Shown here: piece by piece, positions 1 through 7,620 of the stretch | Layout of the letters: every line of letters begins with the position of its first letter | How positions within the stretch are numbered: the first letter of the stretch is position 1 | Origin: Virgisporangium aliadipatigenens | Lineage (GTDB): Bacteria; Actinomycetota; Actinomycetes; Mycobacteriales; Micromonosporaceae | DNA length: 64,000 nt | Direction: 5' to 3' | NCBI RefSeq assembly: GCF_016863615.1 | Contig: NZ_BOPF01000001.1 | Span: 62,001 to 126,000, forward strand | Program-made: the position numbers and the translations under genes | The notes under the pieces: model-generated | The model's input: only the letters and a program-made list of their open reading frames with translations | Told to the model about the DNA's origin: nothing | Databases searched by the model: none

Positions 1-297
1 AGCCTGGAGCCGGTGCTGGACGCCGGGGCGCGGCTGCCGAACACCGGCTCCGACCTGACCCGCAAGGGGTACGTCATCAACACCGGCACCAGCTTCCTGC
101 TCACGATGGGCTGGACGTCGAGCGGTGCGGTGGACGCGAAGGCGCTGCTGACGTTCGGGGAGTCGGGCAATCCCAACTCGCCGCACTTCTCCGACCAGAC
201 GAAGCTCTTCTCGCAGAAGAAGCTGCGCGAGTGCCGCTTCACGGAGGCGTCGATCCTGACGGACCCGGCGCTGAAGGTGAAGACGGTCAGCGGGTAG
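1..297 (+). CDS. Penicillin acylase family protein, C-terminal end (partial)
   Basis: The frame is open from the first base and ends at TAG 295-297, so only about the last 98 residues are visible. The segment GESGNPNSPHFSDQ followed by an aromatic/basic stretch and a late hydrophobic end is typical of the beta-chain tail of Ntn-hydrolase acylases (penicillin G acylase, AHL acylase, cephalosporin acylase). Those enzymes are secreted precursors that cleave themselves and hydrolyse amide bonds. The catalytic N-terminal Ser of the beta chain lies outside the window, so the substrate cannot be guessed. The 3' end overlaps the convergent HD-domain gene by 11 bases. Identification rests on one conserved segment and is fairly secure at family level only. 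Confidence 0.75.
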   Translation, partial: SLEPVLDAGARLPNTGSDLTRKGYVINTGTSFLLTMGWTSSGAVDAKALLTFGESGNPNSPHFSDQTKLFSQKKLRECRFTEASILTDPALKVKTVSG

Positions 298-862
298 GTG
301 TGAGCCGTGGGGGCCCGGCCGCGAGCCGGGCCTCCACGCGCGCCGCGACGGCGAGCAGGTGCGGGCCGCGCCGGTGGTGGGCCCGGGCCTGTGCCGAGTC
401 GGGGCCGTGCCGCCGGAGCATCTCGGCCATCCGGTCCTGGACCGAGGCCCGCCGGCCCCAGGGTCCGACCGTCTGGTCGGCGTAGGTGAGGGCGTCGGAC
501 ACGGGTGAACATTCGTCGGGGAACGCCTTCAGCGCGCCCGCCGGTGCCACGTGCACGGCCCCGGAGTGGTGGGCGACGAGCGCGCACAGTCGTGGCGACC
601 AGCCCCGTTCGGCGAGGTACAGCGCACCGTCGAGCGGGTGGAACCCGGTGCGCCGCACGTCGGGCGCGTAGCCGATGTCGTGCAGCCAGGCGGCGGCGAC
701 GAGCAGTTCACGCTCCGCGGGCGGAACGGCACGGGCCAGCTCGGCGGCTCTTGCGGCGACGCCCGCGCTGTGCGCACGACGTTCGACCGAGGTATCGAGG
801 AGACGCTCGGCGAGGGCCCGGGCGGCATCGACGGAGGACGGTGCCGCGGCGACGGCGGTCAT
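287..862 (-). CDS. HD domain-containing protein
   Basis: A 191-residue cytoplasmic protein of the HD metal-dependent phosphohydrolase superfamily. After an N-terminal helix come RRAHSAGVAARA (first His), WLHDIGY (the HD pair) and a later LVAHHSGA (His pair), in the usual order for the fold. Such proteins hydrolyse nucleotides or phosphoesters, but the substrate is unknown here. ATG 862 is preferred over an upstream ATG at 901 because the first 13 residues of the longer form look unlike the family and have no ribosome site. It stands alone, converging on the acylase gene and diverging from the small gene at 1015. Confidence 0.75.
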   Translation of the reverse strand: MTAVAAAPSSVDAARALAERLLDTSVERRAHSAGVAARAAELARAVPPAERELLVAAAWLHDIGYAPDVRRTGFHPLDGALYLAERGWSPRLCALVAHHSGAVHVAPAGALKAFPDECSPVSDALTYADQTVGPWGRRASVQDRMAEMLRRHGPDSAQARAHHRRGPHLLAVAARVEARLAAGPPRLTPTR

Positions 863-1014
863 GCCTCGACGGTAGGTCGGTGCCGCCTCGATGATCAACA
901 TCGTTCATCCGCTGTTCACCGGATGGCCTCCGTTTGCAACCCCTTCATGGGTGAGCCCGGCGGGTCCTCCGGTGTGCCACCATGACGTCGTCTGCTCGGC
1001 GCGGGGGGTGCGGC

Positions 1015-1221
1015 ATGTCCCAAGAAACCGTCTCTGACCTGCATTCCTATGTCCTGGACCGGCTGGATTCGCACCTCGCCGAGCTGCAGCGGCTGCGCCG
1101 CGAACTCGCCGGCCGGCACCTCACCCCGCCGGGCGAACGCCGCCGCCTCGCCGCGGCCACGGCGACCGCTGCGCTGCGTTACGGCCGGGACATCGACAGC
1201 GTGCTGGAGGAGTCCCCGTAG
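1015..1221 (+). CDS. Small hypothetical protein, helical
   Basis: A 68-residue protein rich in Arg, Leu, Ala and Glu. It is predicted by eye to be two helices (VLDRLDSHLAELQRLRRELA and a second Ala-rich stretch). The start ATG 1015 is set by a run of seven purines (GGGGGG at about 1002-1008) seven bases upstream; an ATG at 982 in the same frame lacks this. I do not recognise the family. It lies 39 bases before the acidic repeat protein and could be co-transcribed with it. An overlapping minus-strand open frame (916-1245) has no such ribosome site and was rejected. Confidence 0.5.
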   Translation: MSQETVSDLHSYVLDRLDSHLAELQRLRRELAGRHLTPPGERRRLAAATATAALRYGRDIDSVLEESP

Positions 1222-1260
1222 GCCGCTTATGCTGGCCTCCGTCACGAGGGAGGTTCACGG

Positions 1261-1671
1261 GTGAGCGACGACTACGAGATCAAGGTCGATGCGGACGGTG
1301 ACGGCAGCTGGGACGCGCACACCGTCGAGGCCGACGGCCACGGCGGCTACCACGTCTACGTCGACCAGAACCACGACGGCCGGGCCGACTTCGTCGGCCA
1401 CGACACCGACGGCGACGGCCTGCTCGAGTCCGGCGACTACGACAACGACTTCGACGGCCGGTTCGAGTCGCACAACGTCGACACCACCGGCGACGGCTGG
1501 TACGACGAGCAGTACACCGACCGCGACGGCGACGGGAAATGGGACGAGGCCTCGGCCGACACCACGGGCGACGGCAACTGGGACGTGACCGTCCAGGACA
1601 ACAACTACAACAACGTCTTCGAGACGGTGCACTACGAGAACAACGAGACCAATCCGTACGCCTCTGCTTGA
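1261..1671 (+). CDS. Acidic protein of tandem calcium-loop-like repeats
   Basis: A 136-residue, very acidic protein starting at GTG 1261 behind GAGGGAGG. It is almost wholly built from about seven loops of the pattern D-x-[DNT]-x-D-G-x-x-[DE], for example DADGDGSWD, DQNHDGRAD, DTDGDGLLE, DNDFDGRFE, DTTGDGWYD, DRDGDGKWD and DTTGDGNWD. They recur every 14-17 residues, with aromatic residues (W, Y, F) at fixed places between them. The loops resemble the Ca2+-binding loop of EF-hand, dockerin and thrombospondin type 3 repeats. No signal peptide or membrane segment is seen, so it appears intracellular. Function is unknown; metal buffering or calcium-dependent folding is inference. The last 20 residues are Asn-rich and degenerate from the pattern. 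Confidence 0.75.
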   Translation: MSDDYEIKVDADGDGSWDAHTVEADGHGGYHVYVDQNHDGRADFVGHDTDGDGLLESGDYDNDFDGRFESHNVDTTGDGWYDEQYTDRDGDGKWDEASADTTGDGNWDVTVQDNNYNNVFETVHYENNETNPYASA

Positions 1672-1696
1672 TCACTCGGCCTTCTCGGCGTAACCC
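1668..1696 (+). promoter_or_regulatory. Possible sigma-70-type promoter for the secreted protein gene
   Basis: TTGATC (1668-1673) and TAACCC (1691-1696) are separated by 17 bases and lie about 50 bases before the ATG at 1746. The -35 overlaps the end of the preceding gene. Only partly consensus, so tentative. Confidence 0.3.
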
Positions 1697-1745
1697 GTAG
1701 CCTCTACATTTACAGCCATCTATCGCACTGACTCCGGGAGAGCAC

Positions 1746-2750
1746 ATGCGAAAGTGGCTGTCGGGTGCCGTCGCGGCACTCGTGGGGGTCGGGCTGGCGA
1801 CGCTGCCGGCCGGGCCCGCCGCCGCCGAGGCGAGTCATGCCCAACTGGCGCTGCGCTGGGCGCCCATCCACTACCAGGACGTCGACCAGACCGGCGGGCA
1901 CGCCCTCGGCGGCCGGTCCGACTACGTGACCCGCGTCGACTTCGACGGCAACTGGACCGGCCGGGACAACTGGGAGGGCGCCGCACGGGTGGCCGCCGCC
2001 GCCTACGCGCCGTCGGTGTACTACTCGGTCGTCGAGACCTCGACCCACTGGTACGTCACGTACCTGTTCTTCCACCCGCGCGACTGGACGGATCACCCGT
2101 TCTTCGAGACCGAGCACGAGAACGACGCCGAGGGCGTGCTCCTCGCGGTCGAACGCGACGGCAGCACCTACGGCGCCCTGCGGGCCGCGGTGACCGTGGC
2201 GCACTCGGACTTCTACTCGTACACGCCCGCCGGCAGCACCTGGACCTCCGGCCGCGAGAGTGTCGACGGCACGCTCCAACTGCAGACGAACCCGCGCGAC
2301 GGCCTCTCCCATCCGGTGACGGCGCAGGAGGCGAAGGGCCACGGGCTCAAGGCGTTCCCCCAGTACAACATCCAGGGCGACGGCCTGATCTACTACCCGG
2401 CGACCTCGGCCGAACCCCCGGCGAACGCCGACGACCGCGACGTGCCCTACACGCTCGTGGACATCTTCGCGTCCGGCGGCCTCTGGTCCCGGCGCAACGA
2501 CACGGCGCTCTTCGCGGGCTGGGGCAGCTTCGCCGGCGACGACGACACCTCGACCGGGTCCGACGCGTGCGGCGTGGGCACCTACGACTGCGGCACCGAC
2601 TCCGCGAACGCCCCCTGGGGCTGGGACGACGGCAACGACGTGCCCGGCCGCGGCGAACTGGCCACCAACCCGGCGCGGCTCGCCGCCGAGTACTTCACGA
2701 TCCCCGGGAACCTCTCCCGCACCTACACCAGCAACCGTTACGCGGCCTGA
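1746..2750 (+). CDS. Secreted protein of unknown function
   Basis: A 334-residue protein with a clear Sec signal peptide: MRK, a hydrophobic stretch SGAVAALVGVGLATLPAG, and cleavage near AAA-EA at residue 28. The mature part starts with a segment LRWAPIHYQDVD. It contains conserved-looking aromatic and acidic stretches (YVTYLFFHPRDW, ETEHENDAEG) and a Gly/Asp-rich region with a Cys pair (DACGVGTYDCG) near residues 276-285 that could form a disulfide. I recall similar secreted proteins in actinomycetes and some eukaryotic microbes but no established function. The ribosome site is GGGAG at about 1737. The 3' end overlaps the convergent HxlR gene by 13 bases. Confidence 0.7.
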   Translation: MRKWLSGAVAALVGVGLATLPAGPAAAEASHAQLALRWAPIHYQDVDQTGGHALGGRSDYVTRVDFDGNWTGRDNWEGAARVAAAAYAPSVYYSVVETSTHWYVTYLFFHPRDWTDHPFFETEHENDAEGVLLAVERDGSTYGALRAAVTVAHSDFYSYTPAGSTWTSGRESVDGTLQLQTNPRDGLSHPVTAQEAKGHGLKAFPQYNIQGDGLIYYPATSAEPPANADDRDVPYTLVDIFASGGLWSRRNDTALFAGWGSFAGDDDTSTGSDACGVGTYDCGTDSANAPWGWDDGNDVPGRGELATNPARLAAEYFTIPGNLSRTYTSNRYAA

Positions 2751-3139
2751 GCGTCGTAGCTCCGCCGCGCCGCCTGCACTTCGTCCATGTTCGCCTCGGC
2801 CCAGGCCTTGATCGCCGCCATCACCGGCAGCAGGGAACGCCCCAGCGGCGTCAGGTCGTAGTCCACGCGCACCGGCACCGACGCGGTGACGGTGCGCGTG
2901 ATCAGGCCGTCCCGTTCGAGGCCGCGCAGGGTCTGGGTGAGCATCTTCTGGCTGACGCCGGCGACGGTGCGGTTGATGTCGCTGTACCGGCGGTCGCCGT
3001 CGCGCAGGGCGGCCACGACCAGGCAGGTCCACTTGTCGGCGAGCGTGTCGAGCAGGTCGCGCGTGGGGCACTGGGCGAGGAACGCGTCGTACGCCCAGCG
3101 GGCCTCGTCGCGCTGCTGGGCGGCGGTGCGGGTCGGCAT
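2738..3139 (-). CDS. HxlR family transcriptional regulator
   Basis: A 133-residue winged-helix DNA-binding protein. It carries the family pattern CPTRDLLDTLADKWTCLVV, then RYSDINRTVAGVSQKMLTQTLRGLERDGLI (recognition helix and wing) and a C-terminal YDLTPLGRSLLPV segment. HxlR proteins sense electrophiles, often through the conserved N-terminal Cys, which is present here near residue 24. ATG 3139 is chosen because AGGGAG precedes it; longer in-frame extensions run into the neighbouring gene. It is transcribed divergently from the alcohol dehydrogenase at 3216, a common pairing in which the regulator represses the oxidoreductase. An imperfect inverted repeat lies between them. Confidence 0.9.
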   Translation of the reverse strand: MPTRTAAQQRDEARWAYDAFLAQCPTRDLLDTLADKWTCLVVAALRDGDRRYSDINRTVAGVSQKMLTQTLRGLERDGLITRTVTASVPVRVDYDLTPLGRSLLPVMAAIKAWAEANMDEVQAARRSYDAQAA

Positions 3140-3175
3140 GACACTCCCTGGCGTCGGTAACGCACCCCGGGGTAC

Positions 3176-3197
3176 GTACTTTCCGGGGGAGAGTAAC
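3176..3197. promoter_or_regulatory. Putative HxlR operator (imperfect inverted repeat)
   Basis: Half-site GTACTTTC (3176-3183) faces GAGAGTAAC (3189-3197) across a G-run. The pair lies between the divergent HxlR and dehydrogenase genes and upstream of the dehydrogenase -10 box. Position and dyad symmetry fit an HxlR site; binding is inference. Confidence 0.45.
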
Positions 3198-3202
3198 AGC
3201 CC

Positions 3203-3208
3203 TAGCGT
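3203..3208 (+). promoter_or_regulatory. -10 box for leaderless dehydrogenase mRNA
   Basis: TAGCGT ends 7 bases before the ATG at 3216, and no purine-rich ribosome site is present. This spacing places the transcription start at the start codon. Confidence 0.4.
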
Positions 3209-3215
3209 GGTGCGC

Positions 3216-4142
3216 ATGAGAGCACTCACCTTCCACGAGTACGGTCCTCCCTCGGTCCTGCGCGTCGACGAGGTGCCGCTGCCCGCGCCGGCCGGGGGCG
3301 AGGTGCGGATCCGGGTGGCGGCCGCCCCCGCGCAGCCGGTCGACGCCGCCACCCGCGCGGGGGTCTTCGCCGGGCGCGGGCCGGACACGACCGGGCGCAC
3401 GCTCGGCTGGGACGTCGCCGGCACCGTCGACGCGGTCGGCGACGGCGTCACCGGCTTCGCCGTCGGGGACGAGGTCGTCGGACTGTCGGACTGGTTCGCC
3501 CCGGGCAACGGCGCACAGGCCGAGTACGTCGTGCTGCCGGCCGCCGCGGTGGCCCGCGCCCCGGCCGGCGTCTCCGCCGTCGAGGCCTCGACCCTCCCGC
3601 TGAACGCCCAGACCGCGTCCCAGGCGCTGGACCTGCTCGACCTGCCGGCGGGAGCGACGCTGGCCGTGACCGGCGCGGCCGGATCGGTCGGCGGCTACGC
3701 GGTCGAACTCGCGATCCACCGCGGGCTGCGCGTCGTCGCGATCGCCGGGGCCGCCGACGAGGAGTGGCTGCGCGGGCGGGGCGCCACGTTCGTGCGGCGT
3801 GCGGACGCCGTCGGCGATGCCGTGCGGGCGGTCGTTCCGGAGGGCGTGGACGGGTTCTTCGACCCGGCCGGCGTCGGGGCGCCCGCGCTCGGTGCGGTCC
3901 GGGACGGCGGCCGCTACGTGATCGCCGTCGGCACGCGGCCACCCGCCGGGGAACGCGGCATCAGCACCGCCGTCGTCATGGTGCACAGCGACGGCGCGGA
4001 ACTGGCCCGCCTCGCCGGCCTCGTCGAGTCGGGCGCGCTCACGCTCCGCGTCGCCGGCGCCTACCCCCTCGAGGACGCCGCCACCGTGCACGAACTCCTC
4101 GCCAAGGGCGGCGTTCGCGGCCGCCTGGTGTTTGTGCCGTAG
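3216..4142 (+). CDS. Zinc-independent alcohol dehydrogenase / quinone oxidoreductase family
   Basis: A 308-residue NAD(P)H-dependent medium-chain oxidoreductase. It has an N-terminal GroES-like domain (RALTFHEYGPPSVLRVDEVPLP; GWDVAGTVDAVGDGVTGFAVGDEV) and a Rossmann domain with the nucleotide loop VTGAAGSVGGYAVELA. The Cys/His zinc ligands of classical alcohol dehydrogenases are missing, so it belongs with the quinone oxidoreductases that reduce enones or quinones. The gene is controlled, by context, by the divergent HxlR regulator. The start ATG 3216 has no ribosome site but sits 7 bases after TAGCGT, so the mRNA is probably leaderless. The PRMT-like gene follows after 4 bases and is likely co-transcribed. 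Confidence 0.88.
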   Translation: MRALTFHEYGPPSVLRVDEVPLPAPAGGEVRIRVAAAPAQPVDAATRAGVFAGRGPDTTGRTLGWDVAGTVDAVGDGVTGFAVGDEVVGLSDWFAPGNGAQAEYVVLPAAAVARAPAGVSAVEASTLPLNAQTASQALDLLDLPAGATLAVTGAAGSVGGYAVELAIHRGLRVVAIAGAADEEWLRGRGATFVRRADAVGDAVRAVVPEGVDGFFDPAGVGAPALGAVRDGGRYVIAVGTRPPAGERGISTAVVMVHSDGAELARLAGLVESGALTLRVAGAYPLEDAATVHELLAKGGVRGRLVFVP

Positions 4143-4146
4143 TTAG

Positions 4147-5037
4147 ATGGAGCGCGTGACCGCAGCGGACCTCGACGCGCCGCACCGGGGCTATCCGGCC
4201 GACGTCATCCCGCTGCAGTACCACGCGCACATGCTGCTCGACGAGCCGCGCATGGAGGCGTTCGCCCGGGCCGTGGACCTCACGGTCGGCCCGGGCACGC
4301 GCGTGCTCGACCTCGGCGCCGGCACCGGCGTCCTCTCGTACTTCGCCGCCCGCCGGGGCGCACACGTGACCGCCGTCGAACGCGAGCCGGGCGTCGCCGA
4401 GACGGCCCGCGCCGCGCTGCGCGAGGCGGTCGGCGACCGCGTCACGCTGGTGCACGCCGACGCGCGGGAGTTCCTGCCGGACGGGCCGGTCGACGTGGTG
4501 CTCTGCGAGATGCTGCACGTCGGCCTCCTCCGCGAACGCCAGATCGAGGTCGTCGCCGCCTTCAAGCACCGCTATCTGGCCCGCTTCGGCGGACCGCTGC
4601 CGCGCTTCGTGCCGGAGGCGTGCGTGCAGGCCGTGGCGCCGGTCGCGCAGGACTTCAGCTACCGCGGCTACCACGTGCCGGCGCCGGTCTTCCAGGAGCC
4701 GTTCGCCGCGCAGCCGCGCACCACGCCGCTCGCGCCGCCGGCCGTCTTCCAGCGCTTCTTCTACAGCGACCCGCTGCCGCGCCGGTGCGAGGCCTCGGTC
4801 GCCTTCACGGTCGAAGGCGCCGGGGTGTGCAACGCCGTGCGGCTGTCCACCAAGAACCTCCTGGCGCTGACGTACGACCCGCCGGGCAGCGTCGACTGGC
4901 TGATGAACCACCTCGTGGTGCCGCTGCCCGCGCCGGTCCCGGTAGCCGCCGGCCGGCGGTTGACGGTCGCGTTCGGCTACTGCCCGGGCGACGAGATTCC
5001 GGCCCTTCGGGACTCGCTCCGCGTGACGCTGTCATGA
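4147..5037 (+). CDS. Class I SAM methyltransferase, protein arginine methyltransferase-like
   Basis: A 296-residue protein with motif I VLDLGAGTGVLSYFAARRG, an acidic motif (TAVERE), the post-I segment VTLVHADARE and a CEMLHVGLLRERQ segment. The last resembles the double-E loop region of PRMTs. A C-terminal beta-rich half (residues about 150-296) fits the PRMT barrel rather than a bare Rossmann fold. PRMTs methylate arginine side chains, and bacterial examples are rarely characterised. The first Glu of the double-E loop is visible (CEM), but the second is placed differently from eukaryotic enzymes, so the true substrate may differ. It starts 4 bases after the dehydrogenase stop, suggesting one transcript. 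Confidence 0.7.
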   Translation: MERVTAADLDAPHRGYPADVIPLQYHAHMLLDEPRMEAFARAVDLTVGPGTRVLDLGAGTGVLSYFAARRGAHVTAVEREPGVAETARAALREAVGDRVTLVHADAREFLPDGPVDVVLCEMLHVGLLRERQIEVVAAFKHRYLARFGGPLPRFVPEACVQAVAPVAQDFSYRGYHVPAPVFQEPFAAQPRTTPLAPPAVFQRFFYSDPLPRRCEASVAFTVEGAGVCNAVRLSTKNLLALTYDPPGSVDWLMNHLVVPLPAPVPVAAGRRLTVAFGYCPGDEIPALRDSLRVTLS

Positions 5038-5044
5038 TCCTCCC

Positions 5045-5629
5045 GTGCGGATCATTCCCTTCGCCGCCGCCGACACCCTGCTCGACGGCGCGCTGACGGC
5101 GGAGTTCCAGGGCGACTACACGTCCGTCCTCTACATCGACGGCGCGCTGGAGCTGGACGGGCCGTTCCTGGCGGCGCTCGGCGCCCGGATCGACCTCGCC
5201 GGCGTCGAACTGGTCGCGGTCGCCGGCGACCTCACCGTGGCCGGCCCGATCGAGCTGTACCAGTACCACCCGAGCCTCTACGTGGGCGGGTTCACCCGGG
5301 CCGAGACGCTGGAGGGCGGCGACTGCGAGATCGTCGTCGGCGACGGCGCCTTCACCTACCTGGTGTACGGCTACTACAACGACGGCATCCTGCGCACCGG
5401 CGCGGTCGAGGTGCCGTGGGTGATCAACTCGGATCACGACCTCGACGTCGACGCGCCGGCCGCCCGGTTCGTCGACAACTTCGGCGTCGACGAGGACGCG
5501 GACTACGACGCACGCTCGATCGCGGGCGCGTTCCTGCCCGAGCTGCTGGACCCGGACGGCGCGTCGCTGAATGTCGGATCTTTCCTGGCGCGCCTGCGCG
5601 CGGGCGGGCCCGTGTTGCGAGACACCTGA
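5045..5629 (+). CDS. Hypothetical protein, probable beta-helix
   Basis: A 194-residue acidic cytoplasmic protein beginning with GTG 5045, 7 bases after the preceding stop. Short alternating hydrophobic strands follow one another ([46 protein letters not shown]), as in polymer-forming or beta-helix folds. The C-terminal part (residues 140-194) is rich in Asp and helical. I do not recognise a named family. No ribosome site is visible, and the gene may depend on translation of the upstream methyltransferase. Confidence 0.6.
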   Translation: MRIIPFAAADTLLDGALTAEFQGDYTSVLYIDGALELDGPFLAALGARIDLAGVELVAVAGDLTVAGPIELYQYHPSLYVGGFTRAETLEGGDCEIVVGDGAFTYLVYGYYNDGILRTGAVEVPWVINSDHDLDVDAPAARFVDNFGVDEDADYDARSIAGAFLPELLDPDGASLNVGSFLARLRAGGPVLRDT

Positions 5630-5696
5630 GCTGCTTCCGCATTCTTCTGAATTCGGCGCCGCCGCTCCCGATGTCCGTACAGGATGGAGTCGCAGC

Positions 5697-6713
5697 ATGA
5701 GCGGGAGGTGGCGGGTGAGCGGTCGAACGCGCGGCTACGGAATGGTCTTCGGGCCGGTAGGCGCGGCCGTAGTGGCCGGGCTGATCGCGCTCGTCCTGGG
5801 TGCCGGGCCGGGATGGACGCTCGCCGTCGTCACGGTCGTGGGGCTTCTCGCCGCCGCCGGTGCCGGTTCGATGCTGTCGAACGTCAGTCCGCCCGCCGAA
5901 GCCGTCACGCAGGAACTGCCGCGGGTGGTGACCGGCCAGTCGAACGCCTCGGCGGACGCGCTCGCCGAGCAGACCCGCCGGCTGCTCTCGCTGATCAACG
6001 ATGCGGCGAACACGGCGAACAGCCTCTCCACCGCGTCGGCCGGCGTCGGCGGCACGGTCGACGAGATCTTCAACAACGTCTCGTCCGCGGCCGCCGGTGC
6101 CGAACAGATGGGCGCCAGCATCCGCGAGATCTCCCGCAGCGCCGCCGAGGCGGTGTCCGTGGCGGCCGAGGCCATGACGGTCAGCGCCGAGACCAGCGAC
6201 ACCGTCTCCCGCCTGGGCACGTCATCGTCGGAGATCGGCGACGTCGTGCGCGTGATCACCTCGATCGCCGAGCAGACCAACCTGCTCGCCCTGAACGCCA
6301 CCATCGAGGCCGCCCGGGCCGGCGCCGCCGGTAAGGGCTTCGCCGTCGTCGCCGGCGAGGTCAAGGAACTGGCCCAGGAGACCGCGCGCGCCACGGAGGA
6401 CATCGTCCGCCGCATCGCCGCGATCCAGGCCGACACGGGCGGCGCCGTCACCGCGATCCGCCGCATCACCGACGTCATCGAACGCGTCAACGACCTGCAG
6501 ACCACCATCGCCGGCGCGGTCGAGGAACAGGACGCCACGACGGTGGAGATGGGGCGCAACATCGGAGCCGCGGTCTCCCGCGCGGGGGAGATCTCCCGCA
6601 CGATGGCCCACATCTCGGAGGCCCGCCAGAAGAACGAGGGCGCCATCGTCGAGGCCCGCTCGCTCGCCGAACGCCTCGACGCCCAGGCGAAGGATCTCCG
6701 CGCCTCCTACTAG
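5697..6713 (+). CDS. Methyl-accepting chemotaxis-type signalling protein without a sensor domain
   Basis: A 338-residue membrane protein. Two transmembrane segments lie at about residues 17-37 and 40-61. After a short linker comes a cytoplasmic coiled-coil signalling domain with the highly conserved hairpin tip [35 protein letters not shown]. The tip residues that contact CheA/CheW are intact. No periplasmic ligand domain is present (the TM segments are separated by only a few residues), and no clear HAMP domain is seen. It may sense the membrane state or a partner, or signal in something other than chemotaxis. The start ATG 5697 follows GGATGGAG. No che genes are in the window. Confidence 0.85.
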   Translation: MSGRWRVSGRTRGYGMVFGPVGAAVVAGLIALVLGAGPGWTLAVVTVVGLLAAAGAGSMLSNVSPPAEAVTQELPRVVTGQSNASADALAEQTRRLLSLINDAANTANSLSTASAGVGGTVDEIFNNVSSAAAGAEQMGASIREISRSAAEAVSVAAEAMTVSAETSDTVSRLGTSSSEIGDVVRVITSIAEQTNLLALNATIEAARAGAAGKGFAVVAGEVKELAQETARATEDIVRRIAAIQADTGGAVTAIRRITDVIERVNDLQTTIAGAVEEQDATTVEMGRNIGAAVSRAGEISRTMAHISEARQKNEGAIVEARSLAERLDAQAKDLRASY

Positions 6714-6821
6714 CTCCCGTCTCGCGGAGCATGCGTAGCGATCAGGGGACGGCACGCGGGCTCGACGGCCGTGCCGGCTCACTCCGACGCAAGTCGTCGA
6801 AGCGCGATTGATGTGCGGGAC

Positions 6822-6827
6822 TACAGT
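6822..6827 (+). promoter_or_regulatory. -10 box for leaderless LRR gene
   Basis: TACAGT ends 7 bases before GTG 6835. This supports that start over the upstream ATG 6811. Confidence 0.4.
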
Positions 6828-6834
6828 CACCGCC

Positions 6835-7560
6835 GTGGACGTCAACCTGCGCCTGGCCATCGTCGACACGCTCACCAGGGCCGGCGTGCTGCCACGCTTC
6901 GATGTCGACGCGTTCAACGAAACGCCCGAAGGCGCGCTGAAGGACGGCGAAAGCCCCGATGACCGAGACTTTCGATACCGTCAAGAGGTGGTCGATGCGC
7001 TCCTGGCCATCCCGATCAGCCAGGACCAGCTCGCCGCGACCGAAGAGCTGACCTGGAGCGACAGCAGCGACCTGACAATGTTCGCGATATACGCCCAGAA
7101 TGACGGGGGAGGCGACGAGTTCGACATCCGATCGTTCGACGGCATCGCCGAGACGCTGCCAAACCTGCGCAAACTGGTGGTCGACTACTTCACCAAGGCG
7201 AGCGACCTGTCTCCCCTGACCGGCCTGACCAAGCTTCACGAGCTACACATCCGTGGCGGCTTCCCGGTGGCTGACATCGGGCCGCTCGCCCGGATCCCGT
7301 CGTTGCGGGTGCTGTCCCTGGATTCCCAGAACGTCAACGACCTCAGGCCGCTGGCCGCTACCCGGATCGAGGAACTCACGATTCGCAACAATGGTCTCGA
7401 CCGGGACAAGGCCGACGATCTGGCTCCGTTGGCCGACATGCCCGCATTGCGCGCGCTCTCCTACACCCCGCGGTGCTCCTACCCCGAGCGGACCGTCACA
7501 CCCGACAACGCACGGTTGTTGGACCGACTCCGGGCACGGGGCGTCACCGTCACCGCCTGA
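6835..7560 (+). CDS. Leucine-rich repeat protein (DUF6892-like N-terminus)
   Basis: A 241-residue cytoplasmic protein. The N-terminal 90 residues (VNLRLAIVDTLTRAGVLP, then a helical region) recall the DUF6892 domain found on bacterial LRR proteins; that assignment is from memory and tentative. From about residue 100 there are four or five leucine-rich units (LPNLRKLVVDYF, LTKLHELHIRGG, IPSLRVLSLDSQ, RIEELTIRNNG), each about 22 residues. Such proteins act in protein binding and their partners are unknown. GTG 6835 is chosen as a leaderless start behind TACAGT. It stands alone between the chemoreceptor-like gene and a convergent membrane-protein gene. Confidence 0.65.
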   Translation: MDVNLRLAIVDTLTRAGVLPRFDVDAFNETPEGALKDGESPDDRDFRYRQEVVDALLAIPISQDQLAATEELTWSDSSDLTMFAIYAQNDGGGDEFDIRSFDGIAETLPNLRKLVVDYFTKASDLSPLTGLTKLHELHIRGGFPVADIGPLARIPSLRVLSLDSQNVNDLRPLAATRIEELTIRNNGLDRDKADDLAPLADMPALRALSYTPRCSYPERTVTPDNARLLDRLRARGVTVTA

Positions 7561-7620
7561 TGCGCCTGCTCAAGCCGGCCCGAACCCGCGCCCACTCCGC
7601 CGGACACGGGCCAGCCCTGC

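Noticed and set aside
916-1245. A 109-codon minus-strand frame over the small gene at 1015
   Set aside because: The plus-strand reading has a strong ribosome site and a sensible amphipathic sequence; the minus frame has neither.
1710-4091. A 793-codon open frame on the minus strand
   Set aside because: It runs antisense across the secreted protein, HxlR and dehydrogenase genes, is full of Arg/Gly/His low-complexity text and has no domain; a G+C-driven shadow.
6750-6776. Terminator after the chemoreceptor-like gene
   Set aside because: CGGCACG/CGTGCCG gives only a seven-pair stem with a 13-base loop, too weak to support in DNA this rich in G+C.
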